From Drosophila pseudoobscura (Eukaryota; Arthropoda; Insecta; Diptera; Drosophilidae): a stretch of 64,000 nucleotides of DNA. The position numbers and the translations under genes were made by a program. Position 1 is the stretch's first letter. The number at the start of each line of letters is the position of its first letter. Below, in pieces: positions 49,315 through 60,866 of the stretch. The notes beneath the pieces are model-generated. The model searched no databases. It was not told the DNA's origin and was given only the letters and a program-made list of their open reading frames with translations. Location: contig NC_046683.1 of the NCBI RefSeq assembly GCF_009870125.1, forward strand, positions 3,348,001-3,412,000, in the 5' to 3' direction.

Positions 49315-50667
49315 TCATAGGCCTGCTGAATGTTCGCACGTAGCGTGTCTCGTTGGTAGGCCGGTGAATGGAGGGGGCATAGGCGGCCGACGACGATGAT
49401 CCTGGCTGACGTTGAACCCATTGTTGGACAAGGGCCGGTAGTGCATGCTGCACTGCAGATAGTCCTCGGCCTCGTTCTGGACGGCAGCCTCCATTGACTC
49501 TTCTATGGTGCGTGAGTAGTCCTCGATCTCTTCATCGAACAAATGTGGTTCCCCATTGGCAAAGGAAGCGAAGCGAATGGGATTGCGTAGGTTGCTCATT
49601 ATGTTCCACTGATTGCAGTTGGGGCTGTTGACGAACTCGCGCAGCTCCGCCAGTGACTTTTGTGTCTCGTTTACCGTCTGCTGGTAGTACTCTTCTTGTG
49701 TGAGCAGGCGCCGCTTGGGCGGAAAGCGGCGTCGATAGAGCGATTTCCCATATACCACGAGCGATTGTGGAAAATAGTATGCCGCAAAGGCAGAGACTAT
49801 CAGAAAAATAACTCCACTAGAATTCCAGCTACTAAAGTAGGCCAGACCCCCACCAACCGCCTGGAGCAGCCACATGATGATGTTCTGGGAGCGACTATTC
49901 TTAGGTGGGCCGATGCGGTAGCAGACGAGGAATGAGATGAGGCTGGTTATTATCAAATACCAAACCACATAGTCGCGATAGGTCAATAGGATTAGACACA
50001 TGTTGTCGGCCAACTGCTTGAGTATATATACTCCAATTGTCCAGCCACCAATCAGGACGCCATACATCATGGGTCGTCTGGGGAAAAGTTTTGATGTTAA
50101 AGAGATGATGAGCAGCAGCGAGCCGCAAATACCCAGCACAATGCCAGCCAAATAATAGAATATGCTGTTCTTGGCCAAGGTACGGCTGCTGCAGAAGACG
50201 AGGACGCCCAAGCCAAACTGTAGAAATCGCAAGACATCGAACTGCGCATGACGGAGTCTCACATTGTAGGGCTGCCTGGAGGAAACCCCAATGCACTCGG
50301 GTTTAAATGGTGACAGATGTATCCGTTGACGCTTCTGCGAGAAGAGCGTAAAGCTGAAGAGTGAGCGCTGCTCATTGTAGTGATCCAGCACCTCCTTTGG
50401 AGTGCGTCCGCGATATTCGGTATAGTCATCGTTGCCGATGTCCAGTAAGAACTCAACCGTTTCGAATAAACTGAGTAGCGAGGGCGGTTTACCAGGATAG
50501 CAGTATGTCCTTAGCGTATTTGGCCCATTCCAATTGGCGGTGATATCGATGGATGTTCGCGGCGCCAAAAACACTACGTCCGTCATTGGGTGCGGGGTTG
50601 CGGCAGCGCATATCGCCATCAGTGTAAATAGAGAAATGAATCCGCATCTCAGACGTGGCTGGAACAT
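49315..50667 (-). CDS. Nemp: Nemp copy, unit 3 (450 aa, altered C-terminus)
   Basis: Same shifted C-terminus as unit 2. It carries the group-B set G37R, G86R, E122K, H139R, R258S and K352N. It adds D396V, shared with units 4 and 5, and keeps Ala21. Confidence 0.85.
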   Translation of the reverse strand: MFQPRLRCGFISLFTLMAICAAATPHPMTDVVFLAPRTSIDITANWNGPNTLRTYCYPGKPPSLLSLFETVEFLLDIGNDDYTEYRGRTPKEVLDHYNEQRSLFSFTLFSQKRQRIHLSPFKPECIGVSSRQPYNVRLRHAQFDVLRFLQFGLGVLVFCSSRTLAKNSIFYYLAGIVLGICGSLLLIISLTSKLFPRRPMMYGVLIGGWTIGVYILKQLADNMCLILLTYRDYVVWYLIITSLISFLVCYRIGPPKNSRSQNIIMWLLQAVGGGLAYFSSWNSSGVIFLIVSAFAAYYFPQSLVVYGKSLYRRRFPPKRRLLTQEEYYQQTVNETQKSLAELREFVNSPNCNQWNIMSNLRNPIRFASFANGEPHLFDEEIEDYSRTIEESMEAAVQNEAEDYLQCSMHYRPLSNNGFNVSQDHRRRPPMPPPFTGLPTRHATCEHSAGL

Positions 50668-51236
50668 TTTTATGCTCTATAATTCAGATATTTGTTGCAA
50701 CAAATTAAAATAAATAACTTCGAAATGGAATGCGAGTTGTTTTTGCGTATCGATATCGGATTTATCGACACTCAGAAATATACCGAGCTACTTGACAAAT
50801 TTCAAAATATACCGTAAATATACTGCCGGATTATTTGCATTCAAGTTGCATCGCAACTGCAACAAATTCAACAAAGTCTAATGTCATACAGAGATAAGTG
50901 GATAAAGAGTCCCTTAATTTGGCTTATCGTCGCATTTCACTACACTTCCAGATCAATCTATTTTACAAGACGGGGACAGGGCTGCAATTAATATCGACCA
51001 GCTATCGATTACAGTCAGGGTTTCAGGGTTGATTTGGGAGAGACCATTATTTAAATTTGTGTTTGACTGAACAGTCTGCAGGATTCCAATAATTTTAAGA
51101 TATCTGACGGACATTGCTACACAAATAATAAGATGCAGTACAGAAACCGTTTAATATGTATATTGGTATAGTTTTTTGGAACAAATCGGTAAAAAAAGTT
51201 AAAATTTTTGCTTAAAGTCAGACTAGAAAGTCAGTG

Positions 51237-51634
51237 ATGATGCTGGCTGAGGTTAGCCTGGATACTGTTGACATTGTGACACTGCTGGGCTGGTCGTCAC
51301 TGTGAGCAGTGTCCATGGGTATATGTTCCCACTGAAGACGGTTCTAGTAGCTGTGGGCGCTGCTGCTGGGCCAGACGATCTTCAGTCACAATCTATGTTC
51401 TATGACGTGACTGAAAAGATCGACCATCCAAGTACCTACTTTCTTACGGACGGACTCGGAATGCCCACTGTCGCTGCTTCGTCTATGTCGGAGCACGCTC
51501 AAGTAGCCCACTTTGCGGTGGCCTACCAGAACAAGGTTTTACTCCACGTAATAAACTGTGTCGAGGACTTCAATGTGACGCACGAGGTCAAGGAACCGGA
51601 TCTGATGCCCGTGGACTGTGCCCCGCCAAAATGA
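51237..51634 (+). pseudogene. Nup160: Nup160 beta-propeller fragment, unit 3
   Basis: Identical in translation to the pieces in units 4-6. Same internal frame shift and chimeric tail. Confidence 0.63.
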
Positions 51635-52205
51635 AAGAGATGGCAATAAAGTCCAAATTTCGATTTATTCCGAAAATAATTTCTTTTGTACAATGAAAAT
51701 TTACAGATACTCGGGTCCAGTAAAACAATATCCGGAAATAAAGTTAAGAACTATACTGAGTGGAGAAATACAGTGCGTTTTAGCAAATCATTGTTAAGTA
51801 AATGGTGGTTAATAACTGATTGTATGTATGTGTCTGGTTGAGGTCAGTTATTGAATTAAATCATGTGTATTTAGTCAGTCAGTCTAAAGAAAAGCAAGAT
51901 ACTCTTTCGGAAAATAATTGTAGAGGTCGGTTCCAATGGCTAGTCGCGAAATATTAAGTAAGTACTCATTTTCGTTTATATGTAGCTATTTGGTACGAGA
52001 CAATTCTGAAAATGAATTGAAAATGATCGCATGCGTTTGAGGTGTATATCTCTATGACTTCTCCTTATTTGGCATTCATTATGATTAAGCATTTAATCTT
52101 ATCTTAGTCTAATGAGTCTCTTGATTCGTGTGGATCGGCTCTTTTCGTTTTTCTCCTGTTTGGTCTTAGTCCTGCTCCGTGTATTCGTCGTCATCGCTAT
52201 CAGAC

Positions 52206-53558
52206 TCATAGGCCTGCTGAATGTTCGCACGTAGCGTGTCTCGTTGGTAGGCCGGTGAATGGAGGGGGCATAGGCGGCCGACGACGATGATCCTGGCTGA
52301 CGTTGAACCCATTGTTGGACAAGGGCCGGTAGTGCATGCTGCACTGCAGATAGTCCTCGGCCTCGTTCTGGACGGCAGCCTCCATTGACTCTTCTATGGT
52401 GCGTGAGTAGTCCTCGATCTCTTCATCGAACAAATGTGGTTCCCCATTGGCAAAGGAAGCGAAGCGAATGGGATTGCGTAGGTTGCTCATTATGTTCCAC
52501 TGATTGCAGTTGGGGCTGTTGACGAACTCGCGCAGCTCCGCCAGTGACTTTTGTGTCTCGTTTACCGTCTGCTGGTAGTACTCTTCTTGTGTGAGCAGGC
52601 GCCGCTTGGGCGGAAAGCGGCGTCGATAGAGCGATTTCCCATATACCACGAGCGATTGTGGAAAATAGTATGCCGCAAAGGCAGAGACTATCAGAAAAAT
52701 AACTCCACTAGAATTCCAGCTACTAAAGTAGGCCAGACCCCCACCAACCGCCTGGAGCAGCCACATGATGATGTTCTGGGAGCGCCTATTCTTAGGTGGG
52801 CCGATGCGGTAGCAGACGAGGAATGAGATGAGGCTGGTTATTATCAAATACCAAACCACATAGTCGCGATAGGTCAATAGGATTAGACACATGTTGTCGG
52901 CCAACTGCTTGAGTATATATACTCCAATTGTCCAGCCACCAATCAGGACGCCATACATCATGGGTCGTCTGGGGAAAAGTTTTGATGTTAAAGAGATGAT
53001 GAGCAGCAGCGAGCCGCAAATACCCAGCACAATGCCAGCCAAATAATAGAATATGCTGTTCTTGGCCAAGGTACGGCTGCTGCAGAAGACGAGGACGCCC
53101 AAGCCAAACTGTAGAAATCGCAAGACATCGAACTGCGCATGACGGAGTCTCACATTGTAGGGCTGCCTGGAGGAAACCCCAATGCACTCGGGTTTAAATG
53201 GTGACAGATGTATCCGTTGACGCTTCTGCGAGAAGAGCGTAAAGCTGAAGAGTGAGCGCTGCTCATTGTAGTGATCCAGCACCTCCTTTGGAGTGCGTCC
53301 GCGATATTCGGTATAGTCATCGTTGCCGATGTCCAGTAAGAACTCAACCGTTTCGAATAAACTGAGTAGCGAGGGCGGTTTACCAGGATAGCAGTATGTC
53401 CTTAGCGTATTTGGCCCATTCCAATTGGCGGTGATATCGATGGATGTTCGCGGCGCCAAAAACACTACGTCCGTCATTGGGTGCGGGGTTGCGGCAGCGC
53501 ATATCGCCATCAGTGTAAATAGAGAAATGAATCCGCATCTCAGACGTGGCTGGAACAT
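52206..53558 (-). CDS. Nemp: Nemp copy, unit 4 (450 aa, altered C-terminus)
   Basis: Group-B copy (G37R, G86R, E122K, H139R, K352N, D396V), but with Arg258 as in units 1, 6 and 7 rather than Ser258 as in units 2, 3 and 5. This mosaic pattern points to gene conversion or unequal exchange between units. Confidence 0.85.
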   Translation of the reverse strand: MFQPRLRCGFISLFTLMAICAAATPHPMTDVVFLAPRTSIDITANWNGPNTLRTYCYPGKPPSLLSLFETVEFLLDIGNDDYTEYRGRTPKEVLDHYNEQRSLFSFTLFSQKRQRIHLSPFKPECIGVSSRQPYNVRLRHAQFDVLRFLQFGLGVLVFCSSRTLAKNSIFYYLAGIVLGICGSLLLIISLTSKLFPRRPMMYGVLIGGWTIGVYILKQLADNMCLILLTYRDYVVWYLIITSLISFLVCYRIGPPKNRRSQNIIMWLLQAVGGGLAYFSSWNSSGVIFLIVSAFAAYYFPQSLVVYGKSLYRRRFPPKRRLLTQEEYYQQTVNETQKSLAELREFVNSPNCNQWNIMSNLRNPIRFASFANGEPHLFDEEIEDYSRTIEESMEAAVQNEAEDYLQCSMHYRPLSNNGFNVSQDHRRRPPMPPPFTGLPTRHATCEHSAGL

Positions 53559-54127
53559 TTTTATGCTCTATAATTCAGATATTTGTTGCAACAAATTAAA
53601 ATAAATAACTTCGAAATGGAATGCGAGTTGTTTTTGCGTATCGATATCGGATTTATCGACACTCAGAAATATACCGAGCTACTTGACAAATTTCAAAATA
53701 TACCGTAAATATACTGCCGGATTATTTGCATTCAAGTTGCATCGCAACTGCAGCAAATTCAACAAAGTCTAATGTCATACAGAGATAAGTGGATAAAGAG
53801 TCCCTTAATTTGGCTTATCGTCGCATTTCACTACACTTCCAGATCAATCTATTTTACAAGACGGGGACAGGGCTGCAATTAATATCGACCAGCTATCGAT
53901 TACAGTCAGGGTTTCAGGGTTGATTTGGGAGAGACCATTATTTAAATTTGTGTTTGACTGAACAGTCTGCAGGATTCCAATAATTTTAAGATATCTGGCG
54001 GACATTGCTACACAAATAATAAGATGCAGTACAGAAACCGTTTAATATGTATATTGGTATAGTTTTTTGGAACAAATCGGTAAAAAAAGTTAAAATTTTT
54101 GCTTAAAGTCAGACTAGAAAGTCAGTG

Positions 54128-54525
54128 ATGATGCTGGCTGAGGTTAGCCTGGATACTGTTGACATTGTGACACTGCTGGGCTGGTCGTCACTGTGAGCAG
54201 TGTCCATGGGTATATGTTCCCACTGAAGACGGTTCTAGTAGCTGTGGGCGCTGCTGCTGGGCCAGACGATCTTCAGTCACAATCTATGTTCTATGACGTG
54301 ACTGAAAAGATCGACCATCCAAGTACCTACTTTCTTACGGACGGACTCGGAATGCCCACTGTCGCTGCTTCGTCTATGTCGGAGCACGCTCAAGTAGCCC
54401 ACTTTGCGGTGGCCTACCAGAACAAGGTTTTACTCCACGTAATAAACTGTGTCGAGGACTTCAATGTGACGCACGAGGTCAAGGAACCGGATCTGATGCC
54501 CGTGGACTGTGCCCCGCCAAAATGA
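54128..54525 (+). pseudogene. Nup160: Nup160 beta-propeller fragment, unit 4
   Basis: Same fragment, frame shift and VDCAPPK tail as in unit 3, with no private amino-acid change seen. Confidence 0.63.
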
Positions 54526-55096
54526 AAGAGATGGCAATAAAGTCCAAATTTCGATTTATTCCGAAAATAATTTCTTTTGTACAATGAAAATTTACAGATA
54601 CTCGGGTCCAGTAAAACAATATCCGGAAATAAAGTTAAGAACTATACTGAGTGGAGAAATACAGTGCGTTTTAGCAAATCATTGTTAAGTAAATGGTGGT
54701 TAATAACTGATTGTATGTATGTGTCTGGTTGAGGTCAGTTATTGAATTAAATCATGTGTATTTAGTCAGTCAGTCTAAAGAAAAGCAAGATACTCTTTCG
54801 GAAAATAATTGTAGAGGTCGGTTCCAATGGCTAGTCGCGAAATATTAAGTAAGTACTCATTTTCGTTTATATGTAGCTATTTGGTACGAGACAATTCTGA
54901 AAATGAATTGAAAATGATCGCATGCGTTTGAGGTGTATATCTCTATGACTTCTCCTTATTTGGCATTCATTATGATTAAGCATTTAATCTTATCTTAGTC
55001 TAATGAGTCTCTTGATTCGTGTGGATCGGCTCTTTTCGTTTTTCTCCTGTTTGGTCTTAGTCCTGCTCCGTGTATTCGTCGTCATCGCTATCAGAC

Positions 55097-56449
55097 TCAT
55101 AGGCCTGCTGAATGTTCGCACGTAGCGTGTCTCGTTGGTAGGCCGGTGAATGGAGGGGGCATAGGCGGCCGACGACGATGATCCTGGCTGACGTTGAACC
55201 CATTGTTGGACAAGGGCCGGTAGTGCATGCTGCACTGCAGATAGTCCTCGGCCTCGTTCTGGACGGCAGCCTCCATTGACTCTTCTATGGTGCGTGAGTA
55301 GTCCTCGATCTCTTCATCGAACAAATGTGGTTCCCCATTGGCAAAGGAAGCGAAGCGAATGGGATTGCGTAGGTTGCTCATTATGTTCCACTGATTGCAG
55401 TTGGGGCTGTTGACGAACTCGCGCAGCTCCGCCAGTGACTTTTGTGTCTCGTTTACCGTCTGCTGGTAGTACTCTTCTTGTGTGAGCAGGCGCCGCTTGG
55501 GCGGAAAGCGGCGTCGATAGAGCGATTTCCCATATACCACGAGCGATTGTGGAAAATAGTATGCCGCAAAGGCAGAGACTATCAGAAAAATAACTCCACT
55601 AGAATTCCAGCTACTAAAGTAGGCCAGACCCCCACCAACCGCCTGGAGCAGCCACATGATGATGTTCTGGGAGCGACTATTCTTAGGTGGGCCGATGCGG
55701 TAGCAGACGAGGAATGAGATGAGGCTGGTTATTATCAAATACCAAACCACATAGTCGCGATAGGTCAATAGGATTAGACACATGTTGTCGGCCAACTGCT
55801 TGAGTATATATACTCCAATTGTCCAGCCACCAATCAGGACGCCATACATCATGGGTCGTCTGGGGAAAAGTTTTGATGTTAAAGAGATGATGAGCAGCAG
55901 CGAGCCGCAAATACCCAGCACAATGCCAGCCAAATAATAGAATATGCTGTTCTTGGCCAAGGTACGGCTGCTGCAGAAGACGAGGACGCCCAAGCCAAAC
56001 TGTAGAAATCGCAAGACATCGAACTGCGCATGACGGAGTCTCACATTGTAGGGCTGCCTGGAGGAAACCCCAATGCACTCGGGTTTAAATGGTGACAGAT
56101 GTATCCGTTGACGCTTCTGCGAGAAGAGCGTAAAGCTGAAGAGTGAGCGCTGCTCATTGTAGTGATCCAGCACCTCCTTTGGAGTGCGTCCGCGATATTC
56201 GGTATAGTCATCGTTGCCGATGTCCAGTAAGAACTCAACCGTTTCGAATAAACTGAGTAGCGAGGGCGGTTTACCAGGATAGCAGTATGTCCTTAGCGTA
56301 TTTGGCCCATTCCAATTGGCGGTGATATCGATGGATGTTCGCGGCGCCAAAAACACTACGTCCGTCATTGGGTGCGGGGTTGCGGCAGCGCATATCGCCA
56401 TCAGTGTAAATAGAGAAATGAATCCGCATCTCAGACGTGGCTGGAACAT
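55097..56449 (-). CDS. Nemp: Nemp copy, unit 5 (450 aa, altered C-terminus)
   Basis: Protein identical to unit 3 (group-B set with Ser258 and Val396), with the shifted tail and an intact DRE at 56530. Confidence 0.85.
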   Translation of the reverse strand: MFQPRLRCGFISLFTLMAICAAATPHPMTDVVFLAPRTSIDITANWNGPNTLRTYCYPGKPPSLLSLFETVEFLLDIGNDDYTEYRGRTPKEVLDHYNEQRSLFSFTLFSQKRQRIHLSPFKPECIGVSSRQPYNVRLRHAQFDVLRFLQFGLGVLVFCSSRTLAKNSIFYYLAGIVLGICGSLLLIISLTSKLFPRRPMMYGVLIGGWTIGVYILKQLADNMCLILLTYRDYVVWYLIITSLISFLVCYRIGPPKNSRSQNIIMWLLQAVGGGLAYFSSWNSSGVIFLIVSAFAAYYFPQSLVVYGKSLYRRRFPPKRRLLTQEEYYQQTVNETQKSLAELREFVNSPNCNQWNIMSNLRNPIRFASFANGEPHLFDEEIEDYSRTIEESMEAAVQNEAEDYLQCSMHYRPLSNNGFNVSQDHRRRPPMPPPFTGLPTRHATCEHSAGL

Positions 56450-57018
56450 TTTTATGCTCTATAATTCAGATATTTGTTGCAACAAATTAAAATAAATAAC
56501 TTCGAAATGGAATGCGAGTTGTTTTTGCGTATCGATATCGGATTTATCGACACTCAGAAATATACCGAGCTACTTGACAAATTTCAAAATATACCGTAAA
56601 TATACTGCCGGATTATTTGCATTCAAGTTGCATCGCAACTGCAGCAAATTCAACAAAGTCTAATGTCATACAGAGATAAGTGGATAAAGAGTCCCTTAAT
56701 TTGGCTTATCGTCGCATTTCACTACACTTCCAGATCAATCTATTTTACAAGACGGGGACAGGGCTGCAATTAATATCGACCAGCTATCGATTACAGTCAG
56801 GGTTTCAGGGTTGATTTGGGAGAGACCATTATTTAAATTTGTGTTTGACTGAACAGTCTGCAGGATTCCAATAATTTTAAGATATCTGGCGGACATTGCT
56901 ACACAAATAATAAGATGCAGTACAGAAACCGTTTAATATGTATATTGGTATAGTTTTTTGGAACAAATCGGTAAAAAAAGTTAAAATTTTTGCTTAAAGT
57001 CAGACTAGAAAGTCAGTG

Positions 57019-57416
57019 ATGATGCTGGCTGAGGTTAGCCTGGATACTGTTGACATTGTGACACTGCTGGGCTGGTCGTCACTGTGAGCAGTGTCCATGG
57101 GTATATGTTCCCACTGAAGACGGTTCTAGTAGCTGTGGGCGCTGCTGCTGGGCCAGACGATCTTCAGTCACAATCTATGTTCTATGACGTGACTGAAAAG
57201 ATCGACCATCCAAGTACCTACTTTCTTACGGACGGACTCGGAATGCCCACTGTCGCTGCTTCGTCTATGTCGGAGCACGCTCAAGTAGCCCACTTTGCGG
57301 TGGCCTACCAGAACAAGGTTTTACTCCACGTAATAAACTGTGTCGAGGACTTCAATGTGACGCACGAGGTCAAGGAACCGGATCTGATGCCCGTGGACTG
57401 TGCCCCGCCAAAATGA
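57019..57416 (+). pseudogene. Nup160: Nup160 beta-propeller fragment, unit 5
   Basis: Same fragment as units 3 and 4, ending at the TGCC junction 57388-57391. Confidence 0.63.
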
Positions 57417-57987
57417 AAGAGATGGCAATAAAGTCCAAATTTCGATTTATTCCGAAAATAATTTCTTTTGTACAATGAAAATTTACAGATACTCGGGTCC
57501 AGTAAAACAATATCCGGAAATAAAGTTAAGAACTATACTGAGTGGAGAAATACAGTGCGTTTTAGCAAATCATTGTTAAGTAAATGGTGGTTAATAACTG
57601 ATTGTATGTATGTGTCTGGTTGAGGTCAGTTATTGAATTAAATCATGTGTATTTAGTCAGTCAGTCTAAAGAAAAGCAAGATACTCTTTCGGAAAATAAT
57701 TGTAGAGGTCGGTTCCAATGGCTAGTCGCGAAATATTAAGTAAGTACTCATTTTCGTTTATATGTAGCTATTTGGTACGAGACAATTCTGAAAATGAATT
57801 GAAAATGATCGCATGCGTTTGAGGTGTATATCTCTATGACTTCTCCTTATTTGGCATTCATTATGATTAAGCATTTAATCTTATCTTAGTCTAATGAGTC
57901 TCTTGATTCGTGTGGATCGGCTCTTTTCGTTTTTCTCCTGTTTGGTCTTAGTCCTGCTCCGTGTATTCGTCGTCATCGCTATCAGAC

Positions 57988-59328
57988 TCATAGGCCTGCT
58001 GAATGTTCGCACGTAGCGTGTCTCGTTGGTAGGCCGGTGAATGGAGGGGGCATAGGCGGCCGACGACGATGATCCTGGCTGACGTTGAACCCATTGTTGG
58101 ACAAGGGCCGGTAGTGCATGCTGCACTGCAGATAGTCCTCGGCCTCGTTCTGGTCGGCAGCCTCCATTGACTCTTCTATGGTGCGTGAGTAGTCCTCGAT
58201 CTCTTCATCGAACAAATGTGGTTCCCCATTGGCAAAGGAAGCGAAGCGAATGGGATTGCGTAGGTTGCTCATTATGTTCCACTGATTGCAGTTGGGGCTG
58301 TTGACGAACTCGCGCAGCTCCGCCAGTGACTTTTGTGTCTCGTTTACCGTCTGCTGGTAGTACTCTTCTTGTGTGAGCAGGCGCCGCTTGGGCGGAAAGC
58401 GGCGTCGATAGAGCGATTTCCCATATACCACGAGCGATTGTGGAAAATAGTATGCCGCAAAGGCAGAGACTATCAGAAAAATAACTCCACTAGAATTCCA
58501 GCTACTAAAGTAGGCCAGACCCCCACCAACCGCCTGGAGCAGCCACATGATGATGTTCTGGGAGCGCCTATTCTTAGGTGGGCCGATGCGGTAGCAGACG
58601 AGGAATGAGATGAGGCTGGTTATTATCAAATACCAAACCACATAGTCGCGATAGGTCAATAGGATTAGACACATGTTGTCGGCCAACTGCTTGAGTATAT
58701 ATACTCCAATTGTCCAGCCACCAATCAGGACGCCATACATCATGGGTCGTCTGGGGAAAAGTTTTGATGTTAAAGAGATGATGAGCAGCAGCGAGCCGCA
58801 AATACCCAGCACAATGCCAGCCAAATAATAGAATATGCTGTTCTTGGCCAAGGTACGGCTGCTGCAGAAGACGAGGACGCCCAAGCCAAACTGTAGAAAT
58901 CGCAAGACATCGAACTGCGCATGATGGAGTCTCACATTGGAGGAAACCCCAATGCACTCGGGTTCAAATGGTGACAGATGTATCCGTTGACGCTTCTGCG
59001 AGAAGAGCGTAAAGCTGAAGAGTGAGCGCTGCTCATTGTAGTGATCCAGCACCTCCTTTGGAGTGCGTCCGCCATATTCGGTATAGTCACCGTTGCCGAT
59101 GTCCAGAAAGAACTCAACCGTTTCGAATAAACTGAGTAGCGAGGGCGGTTTACCAGGATAGCAGTATGTCCTTAGCGTATTTGGCCCATTCCAATTGGCG
59201 GTGATATCGATGGATGTTCCCGGCGCCAAAAACACTACGTCCGTCATTGGGTGCGGGGTTGCGGCAGCGCATATCGCCATCAGTGTAAATAGAGAAATGA
59301 ATCCGCATCTCAGACGTGGCTGGAACAT
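57988..59328 (-). CDS. Nemp: Nemp copy, unit 6 (446 aa, internal 4-residue deletion)
   Basis: Group-C copy: keeps Gly37, Gly86, Glu122, His139 and Arg258 like unit 1, but has L74F and D80G (shared with unit 7), K352N and the shifted C-terminus. A private in-frame 12-bp deletion near 58939 removes residues 131-134 (RQPY), just before the first membrane segment, in the lumenal stem. The frame is otherwise open. Confidence 0.85.
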   Translation of the reverse strand: MFQPRLRCGFISLFTLMAICAAATPHPMTDVVFLAPGTSIDITANWNGPNTLRTYCYPGKPPSLLSLFETVEFFLDIGNGDYTEYGGRTPKEVLDHYNEQRSLFSFTLFSQKRQRIHLSPFEPECIGVSSNVRLHHAQFDVLRFLQFGLGVLVFCSSRTLAKNSIFYYLAGIVLGICGSLLLIISLTSKLFPRRPMMYGVLIGGWTIGVYILKQLADNMCLILLTYRDYVVWYLIITSLISFLVCYRIGPPKNRRSQNIIMWLLQAVGGGLAYFSSWNSSGVIFLIVSAFAAYYFPQSLVVYGKSLYRRRFPPKRRLLTQEEYYQQTVNETQKSLAELREFVNSPNCNQWNIMSNLRNPIRFASFANGEPHLFDEEIEDYSRTIEESMEAADQNEAEDYLQCSMHYRPLSNNGFNVSQDHRRRPPMPPPFTGLPTRHATCEHSAGL

Positions 59329-59897
59329 TTTTATGCTCTATAATTCAGATATTTGTTGCAACAAATTAAAATAAATAACTTCGAAATGGAATGCGAGTTG
59401 TTTTTGCGTATCGATATCGGATTTATCGACACTCAGAAATATACCGAGCTACTTGACAAATTTCAAAATATACCGTAAATATACTGCCGGATTATTTGCA
59501 TTCAAGTTGCATCGCAACTGCAGCAAATTCAACAAAGTCTAATGTCATACAGAGATAAGTGGATAAAGAGTCCCTTAATTTGGCTTATCGTCGTATTTCA
59601 CTACACTTCCAGATCAATCTATTTTACAAGACGGGGACAGGGCTGCAATTAATATCGACCAGCTATCGATTACAGTCAGGGTTTCAGGGTTGATTTGGGA
59701 GAGACCATTATTTAAATTTGTGTTTGACTGAACAGTCTGCAGGATTCCAATAATTTTAAGATATCTGGCGGACATTGCTACACAAATAATAAGATGCAGT
59801 ACAGAAACCGTTTAATATGTATATTGGTATAGTTTTTTGGAACAAATCGGTAAAAAAAGTTAAAATTTTTGCTTAAAGTCAGACTAGAAAGTCAGTG

Positions 59898-60295
59898 ATG
59901 ATGCTGGCTGAGGTTAGCCTGGATACTGTTGACATTGTGACACTGCTGGGCTGGTCGTCACTGTGAGCAGTGTCCATGGGTATATGTTCCCACTGAAGAC
60001 GGTTCTAGTAGCTGTGGGCGCTGCTGCTGGGCCAGACGATCTTCAGTCACAATCTATGTTCTATGACGTGACTGAAAAGATCGACCATCCAAGTACCTAC
60101 TTTCTTACGGACGGACTCGGAATGCCCACTGTCGCTGCTTCGTCTATGTCGGAGCACGCTCAAGTAGCCCACTTTGCGGTGGCCTACCAGAACAAGGTTT
60201 TACTCCACGTAATAAACTGTGTCGAGGACTTCAATGTGACGCACGAGGTCAAGGAACCGGATCTGATGCCCGTGGACTGTGCCCCGCCAAAATGA
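59898..60295 (+). pseudogene. Nup160: Nup160 beta-propeller fragment, unit 6
   Basis: Same fragment and chimeric tail. The following spacer has a private change near 60615 (AATATGAAG instead of AATATTAAG) that extends a short meaningless frame. Confidence 0.63.
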
Positions 60296-60866
60296 AAGAG
60301 ATGGCAATAAAGTCCAAATTTCGATTTATTCCGAAAATAATTTCTTTTGTACAATGAAAATTTACAGATACTCGGGTCCAGTAAAACAATATCCGGAAAT
60401 AAAGTTAAGAACTATACTGAGTGGAGAAATACAGTGCGTTTTAGCAAATCATTGTTAAGTAAATGGTGGTTAATAACTGATTGTATGTATGTGTCTGGTT
60501 GAGGTCAGTTATTGAATTAAATCATGTGTATTTAGTCAGTCAGTCTAAAGAAAAGCAAGATACTCTTTCGGAAAATAATTGTAGAGGTCGGTTCCAATGG
60601 CTAGTCGCGAAATATGAAGTAAGTACTCATTTTCGTTTATATGTAGCTATTTGGTACGAGACAATTCTGAAAATGAATTGAAAATGATCGCATGCGTTTG
60701 AGGTGTATATCTCTATGACTTCTCCTTATTTGGCATTCATTATGATTAAGCATTTAATCTTATCTTAGTCTAATGAGTCTCTTGATTCGTGTGGATCGGC
60801 TCTTTTCGTTTTTCTCCTGTTTGGTCTTAGTCCTGCTCCGTGTATTCGTCGTCATCGCTATCAGAC

